Source: JAHJUB01 sp041653615 [NCBI: Candidatus Ratteibacteria bacterium] (GTDB lineage: Bacteria > Ratteibacteria > UBA8468 > MWAK01). Taken from it: 64,000 nt of DNA. Each line of letters starts with the position of its first letter. The stretch's first letter is position 1. The notes beneath the pieces were generated by a model. It did no database searches and was not told the origin of the DNA. It saw only the letters and a list, made by a program, of their open reading frames with translations. Position numbers and translations under genes: made by a program. Shown here piece by piece: positions 37,003-46,072 of the stretch. The stretch is from positions 28,679 to 92,678 of the forward strand of contig JBAZEZ010000005.1 in NCBI GenBank assembly GCA_041653615.1, written 5' to 3'.

Positions 37003-40000
37003 ATGAGTATATCTGAAATATTTATCCGTCGTCCGGTGGCAACGGTTTTAATCAGCATTGCCATTTTGCTGGCCGGTGTTGTTGGGTTTAAACTCCTTCC
37101 GCAGAGTACCATGCCCAATATCGACCTTCCCACCATCCAGGTTACCGCTGCTTTGCCGGGCGCCAGCCCGGAAACGATGGCTTCTTCGGTCGCCACTCCG
37201 CTGGAAAAAGAATTTTCCGCCATTTCCGGATTGGACTCCATGAATTCCACCAGTTCTACCGGGATGACCCAGATAACCCTGCAGTTTAATCTCAGCCGTA
37301 AAATCGACGCGGCCGCCCAGGATGTTCAGGCAGCCATATCCATAGCTTCCTATCAACTACCCAGCGATATGCCTGCTCCGCCTTCATACCAGAAGATTAA
37401 TCCGGCGATTCAGCCGATTCTGTTTCTGAACGTTACTTCGGAAACGATGCCTCTTTCCAGGGTAAATTATTACGCATCAAAATATATTTCCCAACGTCTT
37501 TCCATGGTAGACGGTGTCGCGCAGGTTCAGGTCTACGGGGCGCAGAAATACGCGGTCCGGATTCAACTCGACCCGGAGAAACTGGCCGCGCACTCGGTTG
37601 GAATGGACGAGGTCGTAGCCGCTATTAAAGCAGGGAACGTAAATTTGCCCACCGGAGTTTTGAACGGCAGCGCCAGGACTTTTACCGTTGAATCGAACGG
37701 ACAACTGGAAAACGCCGACGCCTACCGTAATTTGATTATTGCTTATCGCAACGAATCTCCGCTGCGCCTGGGAGAGGTTGCGCAGGTGATTGACAGCGTG
37801 GAGGAGATTAGGACGGCCGCCTGGTTAAACAATGACCAGCGTGCCCTTGTGCTGGCTATCCAGCGCCAGCCCGGCACCAATACGGTGGCCGTGGTGGACC
37901 GGGTCAGAAAATTGCTGCCGGAGCTCCAGGCACAACTGCCGGCCTCAATAAAATTAGAAATTTTCTTTGATATGTCCCAATCCATCCGGGAGTCGGTACG
38001 CGAGGTTAAATTCACCCTGCTTATCACGATGCTCCTGGTGATAATGGTGATATTCCTCTTTTTGCGGAATGTGCCGGCGACCGTCATTCCGGGCGCGGCG
38101 CTGGCTATGTCCATCATCGGCACTTTTGCCGTAATGTATTTTTCCGGTTTCAGCCTGAATATTCTTTCCCTGATGGCCCTGTCTCTCTGTACCGGTTTTG
38201 TGGTTGACGACGCCATCGTCATGCTGGAAAATATCGTCCGGCACGTGGAGCATAAGGAAGAGCCCTATCAGGCCGCTCTGAACGGGTCGAAGGAGATCGG
38301 TTTTACGATTATCGCCATGACGCTTTCGCTGGTGGTGGTTTTTGTTCCGGTCCTTTTTATGGGAGGGGTATTAGGGCGCATCTTTAAGGAATTCGCGGTT
38401 ACCATCAGCGCGGCAATCCTTATTTCCGGGTTTATCTCCCTGTTTCTTACGCCCATGCTGTGCAGCCGTTTCCTGAGAGTCCACCCGGTCGGTGAGAAGC
38501 ATAACCGGTTTTATAATTACTTGGAAAACGGTCTGGCTTGGCTGCGGCTTGGATACGAAAAGAGCCTGCGGAAGGTTATGGAGTACCGGTTGGTCACCAT
38601 CGTGATTGGTTTTGTGGTTTTAATTGCCACCGGTTTTCTTTTCGCAAGAATACCCAAAGGTTTTATTCCGAACGAAGACTGGAACGTTCTTCTTACCCAG
38701 ACCGAAGCTGTCCAGGGGATATCTTTTGATTCCATGGCTGCTCATCAGCGGGCGGTGGCCGAGGTCATCGGACGTAATTCCAACGTTGAAATGATAATGC
38801 ACGTGGTCGGTTTTATGGGTACCGCCAACACCGGCTTTATGTTCGTGCGCTTGAAGCCCAGGGTTGAGCGTACCCTGGACGCGGACGGAGTGATTGAATC
38901 GTTGAGAGGGGAAATCTCCGGAATTCCGGGTATTAAGGTCTTTATGCAGAACCCGCCGGCAATTCCCATCGGCGCCCACGAGATGAAGAGCCCGTATCAA
39001 TTTACACTGCAGAGCCCGAATACCGCTGAACTCTACCGTTATACCGAAATACTGGAAGAAAAGATGAAAGGCATAGAAGGGATTCAGGATGTTTCCAGCG
39101 ACCTTCAGATGCAGAACCCGCAGGTTAAAGTGGAGATAGACCGGGATAAGGCTTCGGCGTTGGGTATCTCTTCCTACCAGATTGAAGACCTGCTTTTCAG
39201 CGCTTACGGTTCCCGGAAAGTTTCCACCATCTTTATGCCGGAGGACCAGTATAACGTAATACTGGAATTACAGGACCAGTATCAGCGGGACCCATCGGCG
39301 CTGTCAAAACTTTACCTGCATTCTAATACCGGCGCTTTAATTCCGTTGAGCGCGGTGGTAAAGACGGGGCAGAGCGTAGGACCGGTATCGATTAACCACC
39401 AGGGTCAGCTTCCGTCGGCAACAATAGCATTTGGTCTGAAACCCGGAATATCTTTGGGAGGTGCCAGCGCCGCGGTAAAGAAAATGGCAATCGAGACCCT
39501 GCCGACCAGCATCAACGGAAATTTTCAGGGAACAGCCCAGGTTTTTCAGTCTTCCGCCAAGGGTTTTCTCTGGCTTTTCCTGGGGGCAATTTTAATCATT
39601 TATATAGTCCTGGGAATTCTTTACGAAGATTTTATTCATCCGATTACGATTTTAAGCGGGCTTCCGTCCGCCGCGTTCGGCGCGTTGCTGGCTCTTTTAA
39701 TCTTTAGGATGGAACTGAATATTTACGCGATAGTGGGAATTTTGATGCTGATTGGAATCGTGAAGAAGAATGCTATTATGATGATTGATTTTGCGGTTCA
39801 GGGGATGAGAAACGAGGGAAAGAGCGGGAAAGAGGCGATTCTTGACGGCTGTCTGATTCGTTTCCGGCCCATTATTATGACTTCAACCGCTGCTTTCATC
39901 GGCTCTTTGCCGATAGCGATTGGGCTTGGCGCTCACGCGGCCGGCCGGCGTCCTCTGGGATTGGCGGTGGCCGGCGGCCTTTTGTTTTCGCAGATACTGA

Positions 40001-40086
40001 CCCTTTATTTGACCCCGGTCTTCTTTACCTATATGGAGGATTTCAAAAAGTGGCTGAAGCGGTTTTCCCGGCATAAAAATTTATAA
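37003..40086 (+). CDS. RND drug-efflux pump (HAE-1/AcrB family)
   Basis: The 1027-residue inner-membrane transporter starts MSISEIFIRRPVATVLISIAILLAG (TM1). TM4 has GFVVDDAIVMLENIVRH, with the paired Asp needed for proton relay, which places it in the HAE-1 drug class and not the metal class. Two homologous halves of six helices each with large periplasmic loops are visible. The ATG at 37003 is preferred to one at 36985 because the latter is within the upstream repeat. It belongs with the adaptor at 35767 and TolC at 40249. Substrates are likely hydrophobic drugs. Confidence 0.94.
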   Translation: MSISEIFIRRPVATVLISIAILLAGVVGFKLLPQSTMPNIDLPTIQVTAALPGASPETMASSVATPLEKEFSAISGLDSMNSTSSTGMTQITLQFNLSRKIDAAAQDVQAAISIASYQLPSDMPAPPSYQKINPAIQPILFLNVTSETMPLSRVNYYASKYISQRLSMVDGVAQVQVYGAQKYAVRIQLDPEKLAAHSVGMDEVVAAIKAGNVNLPTGVLNGSARTFTVESNGQLENADAYRNLIIAYRNESPLRLGEVAQVIDSVEEIRTAAWLNNDQRALVLAIQRQPGTNTVAVVDRVRKLLPELQAQLPASIKLEIFFDMSQSIRESVREVKFTLLITMLLVIMVIFLFLRNVPATVIPGAALAMSIIGTFAVMYFSGFSLNILSLMALSLCTGFVVDDAIVMLENIVRHVEHKEEPYQAALNGSKEIGFTIIAMTLSLVVVFVPVLFMGGVLGRIFKEFAVTISAAILISGFISLFLTPMLCSRFLRVHPVGEKHNRFYNYLENGLAWLRLGYEKSLRKVMEYRLVTIVIGFVVLIATGFLFARIPKGFIPNEDWNVLLTQTEAVQGISFDSMAAHQRAVAEVIGRNSNVEMIMHVVGFMGTANTGFMFVRLKPRVERTLDADGVIESLRGEISGIPGIKVFMQNPPAIPIGAHEMKSPYQFTLQSPNTAELYRYTEILEEKMKGIEGIQDVSSDLQMQNPQVKVEIDRDKASALGISSYQIEDLLFSAYGSRKVSTIFMPEDQYNVILELQDQYQRDPSALSKLYLHSNTGALIPLSAVVKTGQSVGPVSINHQGQLPSATIAFGLKPGISLGGASAAVKKMAIETLPTSINGNFQGTAQVFQSSAKGFLWLFLGAILIIYIVLGILYEDFIHPITILSGLPSAAFGALLALLIFRMELNIYAIVGILMLIGIVKKNAIMMIDFAVQGMRNEGKSGKEAILDGCLIRFRPIIMTSTAAFIGSLPIAIGLGAHAAGRRPLGLAVAGGLLFSQILTLYLTPVFFTYMEDFKKWLKRFSRHKNL

Positions 40087-40091
40087 ATTAT

Positions 40092-40208
40092 TTGGACGCA
40101 GATTTTCGCAGATAACCGCAGATACAGATTAAAGAATTGCTTTAAATAAGTACCTTAAAATTATCGTCTGATCCTTATCCCGTAGTTTCTGAGCTTATCT
40201 GCGTCCAA
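40092..40208. repeat. GGACGCAGAT interspersed repeat, copy 4
   Basis: TTTGGACGCAGATTTTCGCAG opens and TTATCTGCGTCCAAA closes an imperfect palindrome between the RND pump and its TolC gene. Confidence 0.85.
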
Positions 40209-40248
40209 AGGAAATTCTTAGGTAATTAAATTATTTCAGGAGGTTGTT

Positions 40249-41526
40249 GTGGTGAAAATAAAATATATTTTTCTGATTGTTTGTATTCTTTTCGCCGGTT
40301 GTTTTTCGGTTCGGGCGGAAGAGGCCATCGCGAAAAATTCAACCCTTACCCTTGACCAATGTATTCGGGTCGGACTGCAAAACCACCCGGATATCGCGGC
40401 CTATGCCGGCAATGTCAATGTCTACCAGGCCCGGGTCGGTCAGGCCAGGTCTGCTTATTATCCTCATTTTAGTTTAACATCCGGATATTCCCGCGATAAA
40501 ATGACTCCGCCCCCGACTATGCCTGAGATGTTGAGTTATTCCGTTGGTCTTTACCTCAACCAGAACATTTATGATTTTGGCCAGACCGGCAGCAAGGTAA
40601 AAATTCAGAATCTAAATCTGGGAGCCGCCGCTTTGGACCTGGACGCGGTTTCAAACCAGGTTGCCCTGAATATAAAACAATCCTATTACGCGGTATTGAA
40701 GGCGGAGAAGAATAAGGAGGTGGCTGAAGAATCTGTCCGGGTGTTTGGAAAACATCTTGACCAGGCGAAGGCGTTCTTTTCCGTGGGGCAGAAACCCCGT
40801 TTTGACGTTACCCGGGCCGAGGTGGATTTAAGCGGCGCAAAATTAGGGCTCATTAAGGCCGAAAACGCTTTGAAGGTTGCCCGGGTGACGCTGAATAATG
40901 CCATGGGCGTTCCGTCTGCCCCGGAGTATTCAATTGAGGATAATCTTTCGTTCCAGAAATATCAGGTGACCATGGAAGAGGCGCTGGCCAGGGCGTACTC
41001 AAACCGGCCGGACCTGAAAGGGGTCGTTGTCCGGAAAGAGGCGGCGCTGGAATCGGTCAGGTTGGCCCGTAAGCAGTATTTGCCCGTTATTTCCGGAACC
41101 GCGAGTTACTCGCAGGGGAATGACGAGTTTCCGCTTAAAGAAGGATGGGGTGTCGGCGTTAATCTGGCGGTACCGATTTTTAATGGGTTTGAAACCAAAA
41201 ACCGGGTGGCGGAGGCTAGAGCGGCCGAGACGGTTCTGCGGGCAAACGAAGAATCGCTCCGGCAGTCCATCATACTTGAAGTACAGCAGGCGTATCTGGG
41301 TTTACGGGAAGTGGAAGACAGTGTTTCTACTTCAGAGCTTCTCGTAAGGCAGGCGCGGGAAAGTTCCGAGATTGCCCAAGGCCGGTATGATGCCGGCGTG
41401 GGAAGCCCGCTTGAAGTTACCGACGCGCAGATTACTTACGTGGAAGCCCGGCAGAATTATATTGAGACGCTTTATCAATATCAGGTTGCCCGGGAATCGC
41501 TTCAGAAAGCCATGGGACTTCAATAG
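40249..41526 (+). CDS. TolC-family outer-membrane channel, copy 1
   Basis: The 425-residue protein has a signal peptide (about 1-23, cleavage VRA-EE) and the TolC repeat signatures LTLDQCIRVGLQNHPDIAAY and ARYDAGVGSPLEVTDAQITYVEARQNYI. It completes the RND pump as the outer-membrane duct. It starts at a GTG (40249) with AGGAGG 5 nt upstream. It is similar to the TolC copy at 44783 (425 and 428 residues; both end with GVGSP-EVTD and YQYQ-A). Confidence 0.92.
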   Translation: MVKIKYIFLIVCILFAGCFSVRAEEAIAKNSTLTLDQCIRVGLQNHPDIAAYAGNVNVYQARVGQARSAYYPHFSLTSGYSRDKMTPPPTMPEMLSYSVGLYLNQNIYDFGQTGSKVKIQNLNLGAAALDLDAVSNQVALNIKQSYYAVLKAEKNKEVAEESVRVFGKHLDQAKAFFSVGQKPRFDVTRAEVDLSGAKLGLIKAENALKVARVTLNNAMGVPSAPEYSIEDNLSFQKYQVTMEEALARAYSNRPDLKGVVVRKEAALESVRLARKQYLPVISGTASYSQGNDEFPLKEGWGVGVNLAVPIFNGFETKNRVAEARAAETVLRANEESLRQSIILEVQQAYLGLREVEDSVSTSELLVRQARESSEIAQGRYDAGVGSPLEVTDAQITYVEARQNYIETLYQYQVARESLQKAMGLQ

Positions 41527-41540
41527 AAAAGGAGGGGAAA

Positions 41541-41864
41541 ATGGCCGAGTGTTTTTTTCACATGGGGAGACCGGCGGTAACTCGTTGTAAACAGTGCGGG
41601 AAACCGCTTTGTTCCGACTGCCGCCTGGTGACCGAAGACGGTCTTTTTTGCGGTGACAAGTGCGCGCAGACCGCCAGTGTTTTTGCGAAAAGGTCACAGA
41701 ATTTGGAAGAGAAGAGATCGGCGCGGCGCAAAGGGGTTCCGGCCGGGTTGATTAGATTTATTATATTTGTGATTGTTGTCGTGGTCGTTTATAATTTAGG
41801 TAAGCAGCTTATAGCCCAGGGATTTGTGGAAAAGTTACTGCAAACCATTAAAAGAACCGGGTAG
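41541..41864 (+). CDS. B-box-type zinc-ribbon membrane protein
   Basis: The 107-residue protein starts with a cysteine/histidine-rich zinc finger (CFFHMGRPAVTRCKQCGKPLCSDCRLVTEDGLFCGDKC, about 4-40) of the B-box-like type, and has one C-terminal transmembrane helix (about 72-92, LIRFIIFVIVVVVVYNLG). Function unknown. AGGAGGG lies just before the start, and it sits between TolC and the PilB/T-like gene. Confidence 0.75.
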   Translation: MAECFFHMGRPAVTRCKQCGKPLCSDCRLVTEDGLFCGDKCAQTASVFAKRSQNLEEKRSARRKGVPAGLIRFIIFVIVVVVVYNLGKQLIAQGFVEKLLQTIKRTG

Positions 41865-41876
41865 CGGGGAGGTTCC

Positions 41877-43127
41877 ATGCCAACTGACGATTTTAACGAA
41901 AAAACAAATTCGAGAGTCAGCCAAAAAGAAGGCCGGGACATTCGCGGAGGGCAGACCGAAGAAGACCAGACAGCGGCTGTACAGCTTTCCAATATCGTAA
42001 ATCAGGCGATTAGTTCCAAAGCAACTGACATTCACCTGGAAGTAGAAGAAAACGGACCTAAGCTCCGCTACCGGATTAACGGCATCCTTTATGAGTTTCC
42101 GGCGCCTTCCGCCGAACTTTACTCCCGCGTTATTTCCCGGTTGAAGGTCCTCTCCGACCTTGATGTTTCCGAAAAGAGAATTCCGCAGAGCGGCTATGCT
42201 TCCTACCGGGCCGGAGACCGGAAGATTGACATGAGAATTTCCATCTTCCCTTCCATTTTTGGCGAGTCTTCATCTATCCGCGTTTTGGACCGCAACAATA
42301 TCGTCCTGGGTTTTGACCGGCTTGGGTTTTCCCCGGAGATACTGCCGCAGTATCTCCGTCTGCTGGAATTGACTTCCGGAATGGTCCTGGTAACCGGACC
42401 GACCGGCGGGGGAAAGACTACCACGTTGTATGCTTCGCTTAACAAAATTCGGAACGGACGAAAAAAAGTTATTACGCTTGAAGACCCGGTGGAGTATCAT
42501 ATTGCCGGCGTTACCCAGGGGCAGATAAATCCCAAAGCCGGTTTCACCTTCGCGGCCGGGTTGAGGTCAATCTTGCGGCAGGACCCGAACGTGGTTATGG
42601 TTGGTGAAATTCGGGATACCGAAACCGCGGCTACCGCCATGCAAATTTCTTTAACGGGTCAGATGGTTTTTGCCACGCTTCACACCAATACCGCCCCGGG
42701 CGCGGTAACCCGGCTCCTGGATATGGGAATTGAGCCCTATCTGGCGGGTTCCTCTCTGGTGGGTGTAATCAACCAGACGCTGGTGGGCCATATTTGTCAG
42801 AAATGCAAAGAAGAGTATCAGCCGGACCCGGATATTTTGGTCGAAGCAGCCGGTGATTTGGAGAAGTTCGGGAAGATAAAATTTTTACGGGGCAAGGGTT
42901 GTCCGAATTGCAACCAGTCCGGTTATCAAGGAAGGATTGGACTGTATGAACTCATGGTTATCAATTCTCGGCTCCGGGCGACAATTTTGCGGAAACCTTC
43001 TACGGAAGAGGTGACCGGCGTGGCTCTTGAATCCGGTATGATAACGATACGGCAGGACGGCTTGAAAAAAGTGGCCGAAGGTATCGTTACGATTGAAGAC
43101 ATGGTTCAGGTTACCCGTCGCGAATAG
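41877..43127 (+). CDS. GspE/PilB/PilT-type secretion ATPase
   Basis: The 416-residue AAA-like ATPase has Walker A GPTGGGKTTT (about 177-186), Walker B-like RQDPNVVMVGEIRDTETA, the conserved HTNTAPGAVTRLLDMGIEPY, and a C-terminal zinc ribbon CQKCKEE...CPNCNQSGYQGR. It lacks the long N-terminal MshEN region of full PilB/GspE, so it is closer to a short form. The zinc ribbon argues for GspE/PilB rather than PilT. No pilus or secretion gene is next to it; it is inside an efflux cluster. GGGGAGGTT lies before the ATG. Confidence 0.85.
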   Translation: MPTDDFNEKTNSRVSQKEGRDIRGGQTEEDQTAAVQLSNIVNQAISSKATDIHLEVEENGPKLRYRINGILYEFPAPSAELYSRVISRLKVLSDLDVSEKRIPQSGYASYRAGDRKIDMRISIFPSIFGESSSIRVLDRNNIVLGFDRLGFSPEILPQYLRLLELTSGMVLVTGPTGGGKTTTLYASLNKIRNGRKKVITLEDPVEYHIAGVTQGQINPKAGFTFAAGLRSILRQDPNVVMVGEIRDTETAATAMQISLTGQMVFATLHTNTAPGAVTRLLDMGIEPYLAGSSLVGVINQTLVGHICQKCKEEYQPDPDILVEAAGDLEKFGKIKFLRGKGCPNCNQSGYQGRIGLYELMVINSRLRATILRKPSTEEVTGVALESGMITIRQDGLKKVAEGIVTIEDMVQVTRRE

Positions 43128-43128
43128 T

Positions 43129-43247
43129 CCGATTCGTCTTCATTCATATAGCGGCGTTGGCCGCGCGTCAGCTTCCTCGGCGTACTTCCGTGTACGCCTT
43201 CGTTGTTTACTTCTCGCCGCCTTGCTCTATTTCTGAATACGAATCGG
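43129..43247. repeat. CCGATTCG clover-like repeat, copy 1
   Basis: CCGATTCG (43129) and CGAATCGG (43240-43247) are terminal inverted partners. GCGGCG/CGCCGC and GGCGTAC/GTACGCC form inner arms. Its relative is at 47271-47390. Confidence 0.8.
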
Positions 43248-43257
43248 TGTACAATTT

Positions 43258-43947
43258 ATGTTTATCAATAATTATAAGCGGTTGCTAAAAGCGGCGCAGG
43301 TTGGGGACGCCGCTAAAATCGGCGTCCTGATAGATAGAAAAGCCGATGTTAACGTCCGGAACAGCCGCGGGCTTACGGCTTTGCTGATTGCGGCGCGAAA
43401 CGGCTGCGAAGACGCGGTAAAGGTTTTGCTCTCCGGCGGCGCGGATGTGAATGCCGCAGACGAGCAGGGAAATACCGCCCTGATAACGGCGGTGGAGCAG
43501 AATTATTTGGAAATCGTAAAGACGCTATTGGCGGGAGACGCGGTAGCGGACCGTTGCAATCATGGGGGCGAGACGGCTTTGATGACGGCTTCCAGGAAAG
43601 GTTTTGCCGAAATAGCGGAGTTGTTGATAAAAGGCGGAGCAGATGTTAATCTTAAAGACAAAGAAGGCGTCACGGCTCTGATGCTGGCGGCGGCGCGCGG
43701 CCACACCGGGACAGTCCGGATGTTGATAGAAGGCCGGGCGGATTTGAATGCCCGGAACAATATTGGTTTTACCGGTCTGATGTTTGCCTGCTGGAAGGGA
43801 CGGACCGAAACGGTGAAGGCGTTGCTCGCCGGTGGCGCGGATGTTAATGTTAAGAAAGAGGACGGTGTTACCGCCATGATGTCCGCGGCTGTCGCCGGGC
43901 ACGCGGAGATTGTTCAGATAATCAAGGATGCCGGCGCCAAAGGATGA
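43258..43947 (+). CDS. Ankyrin-repeat protein
   Basis: The 229-residue protein is built of about six 33-residue ankyrin repeats with GLTALLIAARNG, GNTALITAVEQN, GVTALMLAAARGHTGTVRMLIEG and similar units. No signal peptide or membrane segment is visible, so it is probably a cytosolic protein-binding scaffold. The upstream clover-like repeat ends 10 nt before the ATG. No function can be assigned. Confidence 0.88.
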   Translation: MFINNYKRLLKAAQVGDAAKIGVLIDRKADVNVRNSRGLTALLIAARNGCEDAVKVLLSGGADVNAADEQGNTALITAVEQNYLEIVKTLLAGDAVADRCNHGGETALMTASRKGFAEIAELLIKGGADVNLKDKEGVTALMLAAARGHTGTVRMLIEGRADLNARNNIGFTGLMFACWKGRTETVKALLAGGADVNVKKEDGVTAMMSAAVAGHAEIVQIIKDAGAKG

Positions 43948-43957
43948 GGTCCCTAAT

Positions 43958-44692
43958 ATGAAAATATTTCGTGCTGTTGTGTTCAGGTCAGCTCTTACCT
44001 TTCTTCTGACGGTGACCGCGTGTTTGACATGCGGCGCCGCGCCGCGTGTAGGTTCGCCCGAAAATCCTTTCGTGCTTACATCTACCACCCCGACTCTTCG
44101 TTGGGAAAAAGTTCCCGGCGCGGATTTGTACGCCCTGTACGTCAGCCGGTATCCTTACGAGTCGAAAGATATTGTTTTTAAGAATGAGTCGCTGAAGAAG
44201 ACATTTTTTAAGGTTCCGGACGGTTGTTTGGTTGACGGCGAGCGATACCATTGGAACGTCACGGTCCGGAAAAAGTCCGAATGGAGGGATTCTTCCGAAC
44301 CTTTTTATTTCCGGGTTAAACTCAATAAACCGACGGCCCGGGATTGGTACCGGCAGGGAAACGCTGCTTTCGAAAGAGAGGAATACGATACGGCGCTGCG
44401 TTGTTACACGAAATTGATTGAAATGGAACCGGATTTGGCCGAGGCTTATCACGTTCGCGGTACGGTTTATGGAGCTAAGAGCGAATACGAAAAGGCTTTG
44501 ACCGATTTTGACCGCGCGATTCGGCTGGACCCTGATTACGGCGAGGCTTATTACGGCAGGGCGATAGTCTATTCCGCGCAGCAGGAATACGGTAAAGCGG
44601 CGGCGGATATTACAAAATCCAAGGCCCTGGGTTTTCCGGTCAACCCGAAGATGGTTGAATTGCTGCTTAAGGTTACCGGGGTCAAGGAATAG
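43958..44692 (+). CDS. Secreted FN3-like/TPR protein
   Basis: The 244-residue protein has a signal peptide (about 1-24), a beta-sandwich-like part (LTSTTPTLRWEKVPGADLYALYVSRYPYE, ending GERYHWNVTVRKKSEW) and then three TPR units (about 125-225; RQGNAAFEREEYDTALRCYTKLIEMEPDLAEAYHVRG). The ATG at 43958 is chosen because GAGGT lies 7 nt upstream; it also gives a proper signal peptide. It probably works in the periplasm in a protein complex. The gene follows the ankyrin gene closely. Confidence 0.75.
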   Translation: MKIFRAVVFRSALTFLLTVTACLTCGAAPRVGSPENPFVLTSTTPTLRWEKVPGADLYALYVSRYPYESKDIVFKNESLKKTFFKVPDGCLVDGERYHWNVTVRKKSEWRDSSEPFYFRVKLNKPTARDWYRQGNAAFEREEYDTALRCYTKLIEMEPDLAEAYHVRGTVYGAKSEYEKALTDFDRAIRLDPDYGEAYYGRAIVYSAQQEYGKAAADITKSKALGFPVNPKMVELLLKVTGVKE

Positions 44693-44782
44693 CAAGGTTC
44701 TACCGCTGCCGGTAAGCCGCCGCCCGGCGTTTTTTCACAGGTATAATTAAACAGAATTCGGGAAAATGTTATCTAATCAATT

Positions 44783-46069
44783 ATGTTAATTATGCGGAGA
44801 AAGACGGCGCTTTTTGTTTTTGCTGCCCTGTTGTTATTTCAAACTAAAATAATTTTAGCCGGCCCGATTCAGACGGGTGACCGCCTTACTTTGGAAAAAT
44901 GTCTGGATATTGCCCGGACAATGAATCCGCAAATACTGACCGCGGAACAGGCGGTAAACGCAAGTCAGAGCAGAATCGGCCAGGCAAAGGCAAACTATTA
45001 TCCTCAGCTAAACGTATCTTCCGGATACAATCACGGCTGGTCTTCGACCGGAACCGCCTCGGGTTCTTCGGACCAGTTTTCAGCCAATATCGGAGTCAGC
45101 CAGAATATCTGGGATTTCGGCAAGACATCCACCCAGGTAAAAGTTTCCAACCTAAACCTGGATTCGGCTTCTTTCAACCTCGGTAATGTCTCCAGCCAGA
45201 TAGTCCTGCAGGTAAAACAATATTATTATCAACTTCTCCAGGCTCAGAAGGCCGAAGGAGTTTCCCGGGAGGCCGTGGCGCAATACCAGAAGCATTTGGA
45301 GCAGGCGCAGGGATTTTACGAAACCGGCCGAAGCCCCAAGTTTGACGTGACTAAGGCGCAGGTTGATCTCGGTAATGCCAGGCTGGACCTGATAAACGCG
45401 GAGAACGCTTCCCGGATTGCCCTGGTTAATTTGAATAATGCCATGGGTCTTTTGGACGCGCCCGAATATACGGTGGAAGACAATCTTGCCCTCCGGCACC
45501 CGGAAATTATTCTGGCGGATGCCTTGGAAACCGCCTATCGGAACCGGCCGGACTTGAACGCGGCTGTTACCCAACGCGAAGCAGCCGGTTTATCGGTGGA
45601 CCTCGTCCGAAAGGGTTACTACCCGACCTTGTCCGGTAGTGCCGGCTACGGCTGGTCCGGCGGAAATTTCCCCCCGGGTAACGATAGTTGGAGCGCCGGA
45701 GTTACATTATCCGTTCCGATTTTTAACGGGTTTTCAACTAAGTACAAAGTGGATGAGGCCGGCGCTAATTTTCAAGCGGCCAAGAGCCAGGAAGAGACCG
45801 CGAGACAAGGTGTATCTCTTGATGTGAAACAGGCTTATTTAACTCTTCAAAGCGCGGAGGCTAAAATTCCGGTGGCGGAACTGACCGTTACCCAAGCCAG
45901 AGAAAATTTGGAACTGGCAAACGGCCGGTACGAGGCCGGAGTCGGCAGTCCGATTGAGGTGACTGACAGTCAGGCGGCTTACAGCCAAGCGCGATATGCC
46001 TATATTCAGACCCTTTATCAATATCAGATTGCTCAAGCCGGTCTGGACAAAGCAATAGGAGTACAATAA
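44783..46069 (+). CDS. TolC-family outer-membrane channel, copy 2
   Basis: The 428-residue protein has a signal peptide (about 1-27) and TolC repeats LTLEKCLDIARTMNPQILTAEQ and NGRYEAGVGSPIEVTDSQAAYSQARYAYIQ. It is close to copy 1 at 40249. It is followed 3 nt later by a MacA-like adaptor. The ATG at 44792 is an alternative start; neither has a clear Shine-Dalgarno. It is the first gene of a MacAB-type export unit. Confidence 0.9.
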   Translation: MLIMRRKTALFVFAALLLFQTKIILAGPIQTGDRLTLEKCLDIARTMNPQILTAEQAVNASQSRIGQAKANYYPQLNVSSGYNHGWSSTGTASGSSDQFSANIGVSQNIWDFGKTSTQVKVSNLNLDSASFNLGNVSSQIVLQVKQYYYQLLQAQKAEGVSREAVAQYQKHLEQAQGFYETGRSPKFDVTKAQVDLGNARLDLINAENASRIALVNLNNAMGLLDAPEYTVEDNLALRHPEIILADALETAYRNRPDLNAAVTQREAAGLSVDLVRKGYYPTLSGSAGYGWSGGNFPPGNDSWSAGVTLSVPIFNGFSTKYKVDEAGANFQAAKSQEETARQGVSLDVKQAYLTLQSAEAKIPVAELTVTQARENLELANGRYEAGVGSPIEVTDSQAAYSQARYAYIQTLYQYQIAQAGLDKAIGVQ

Positions 46070-46072
46070 AAA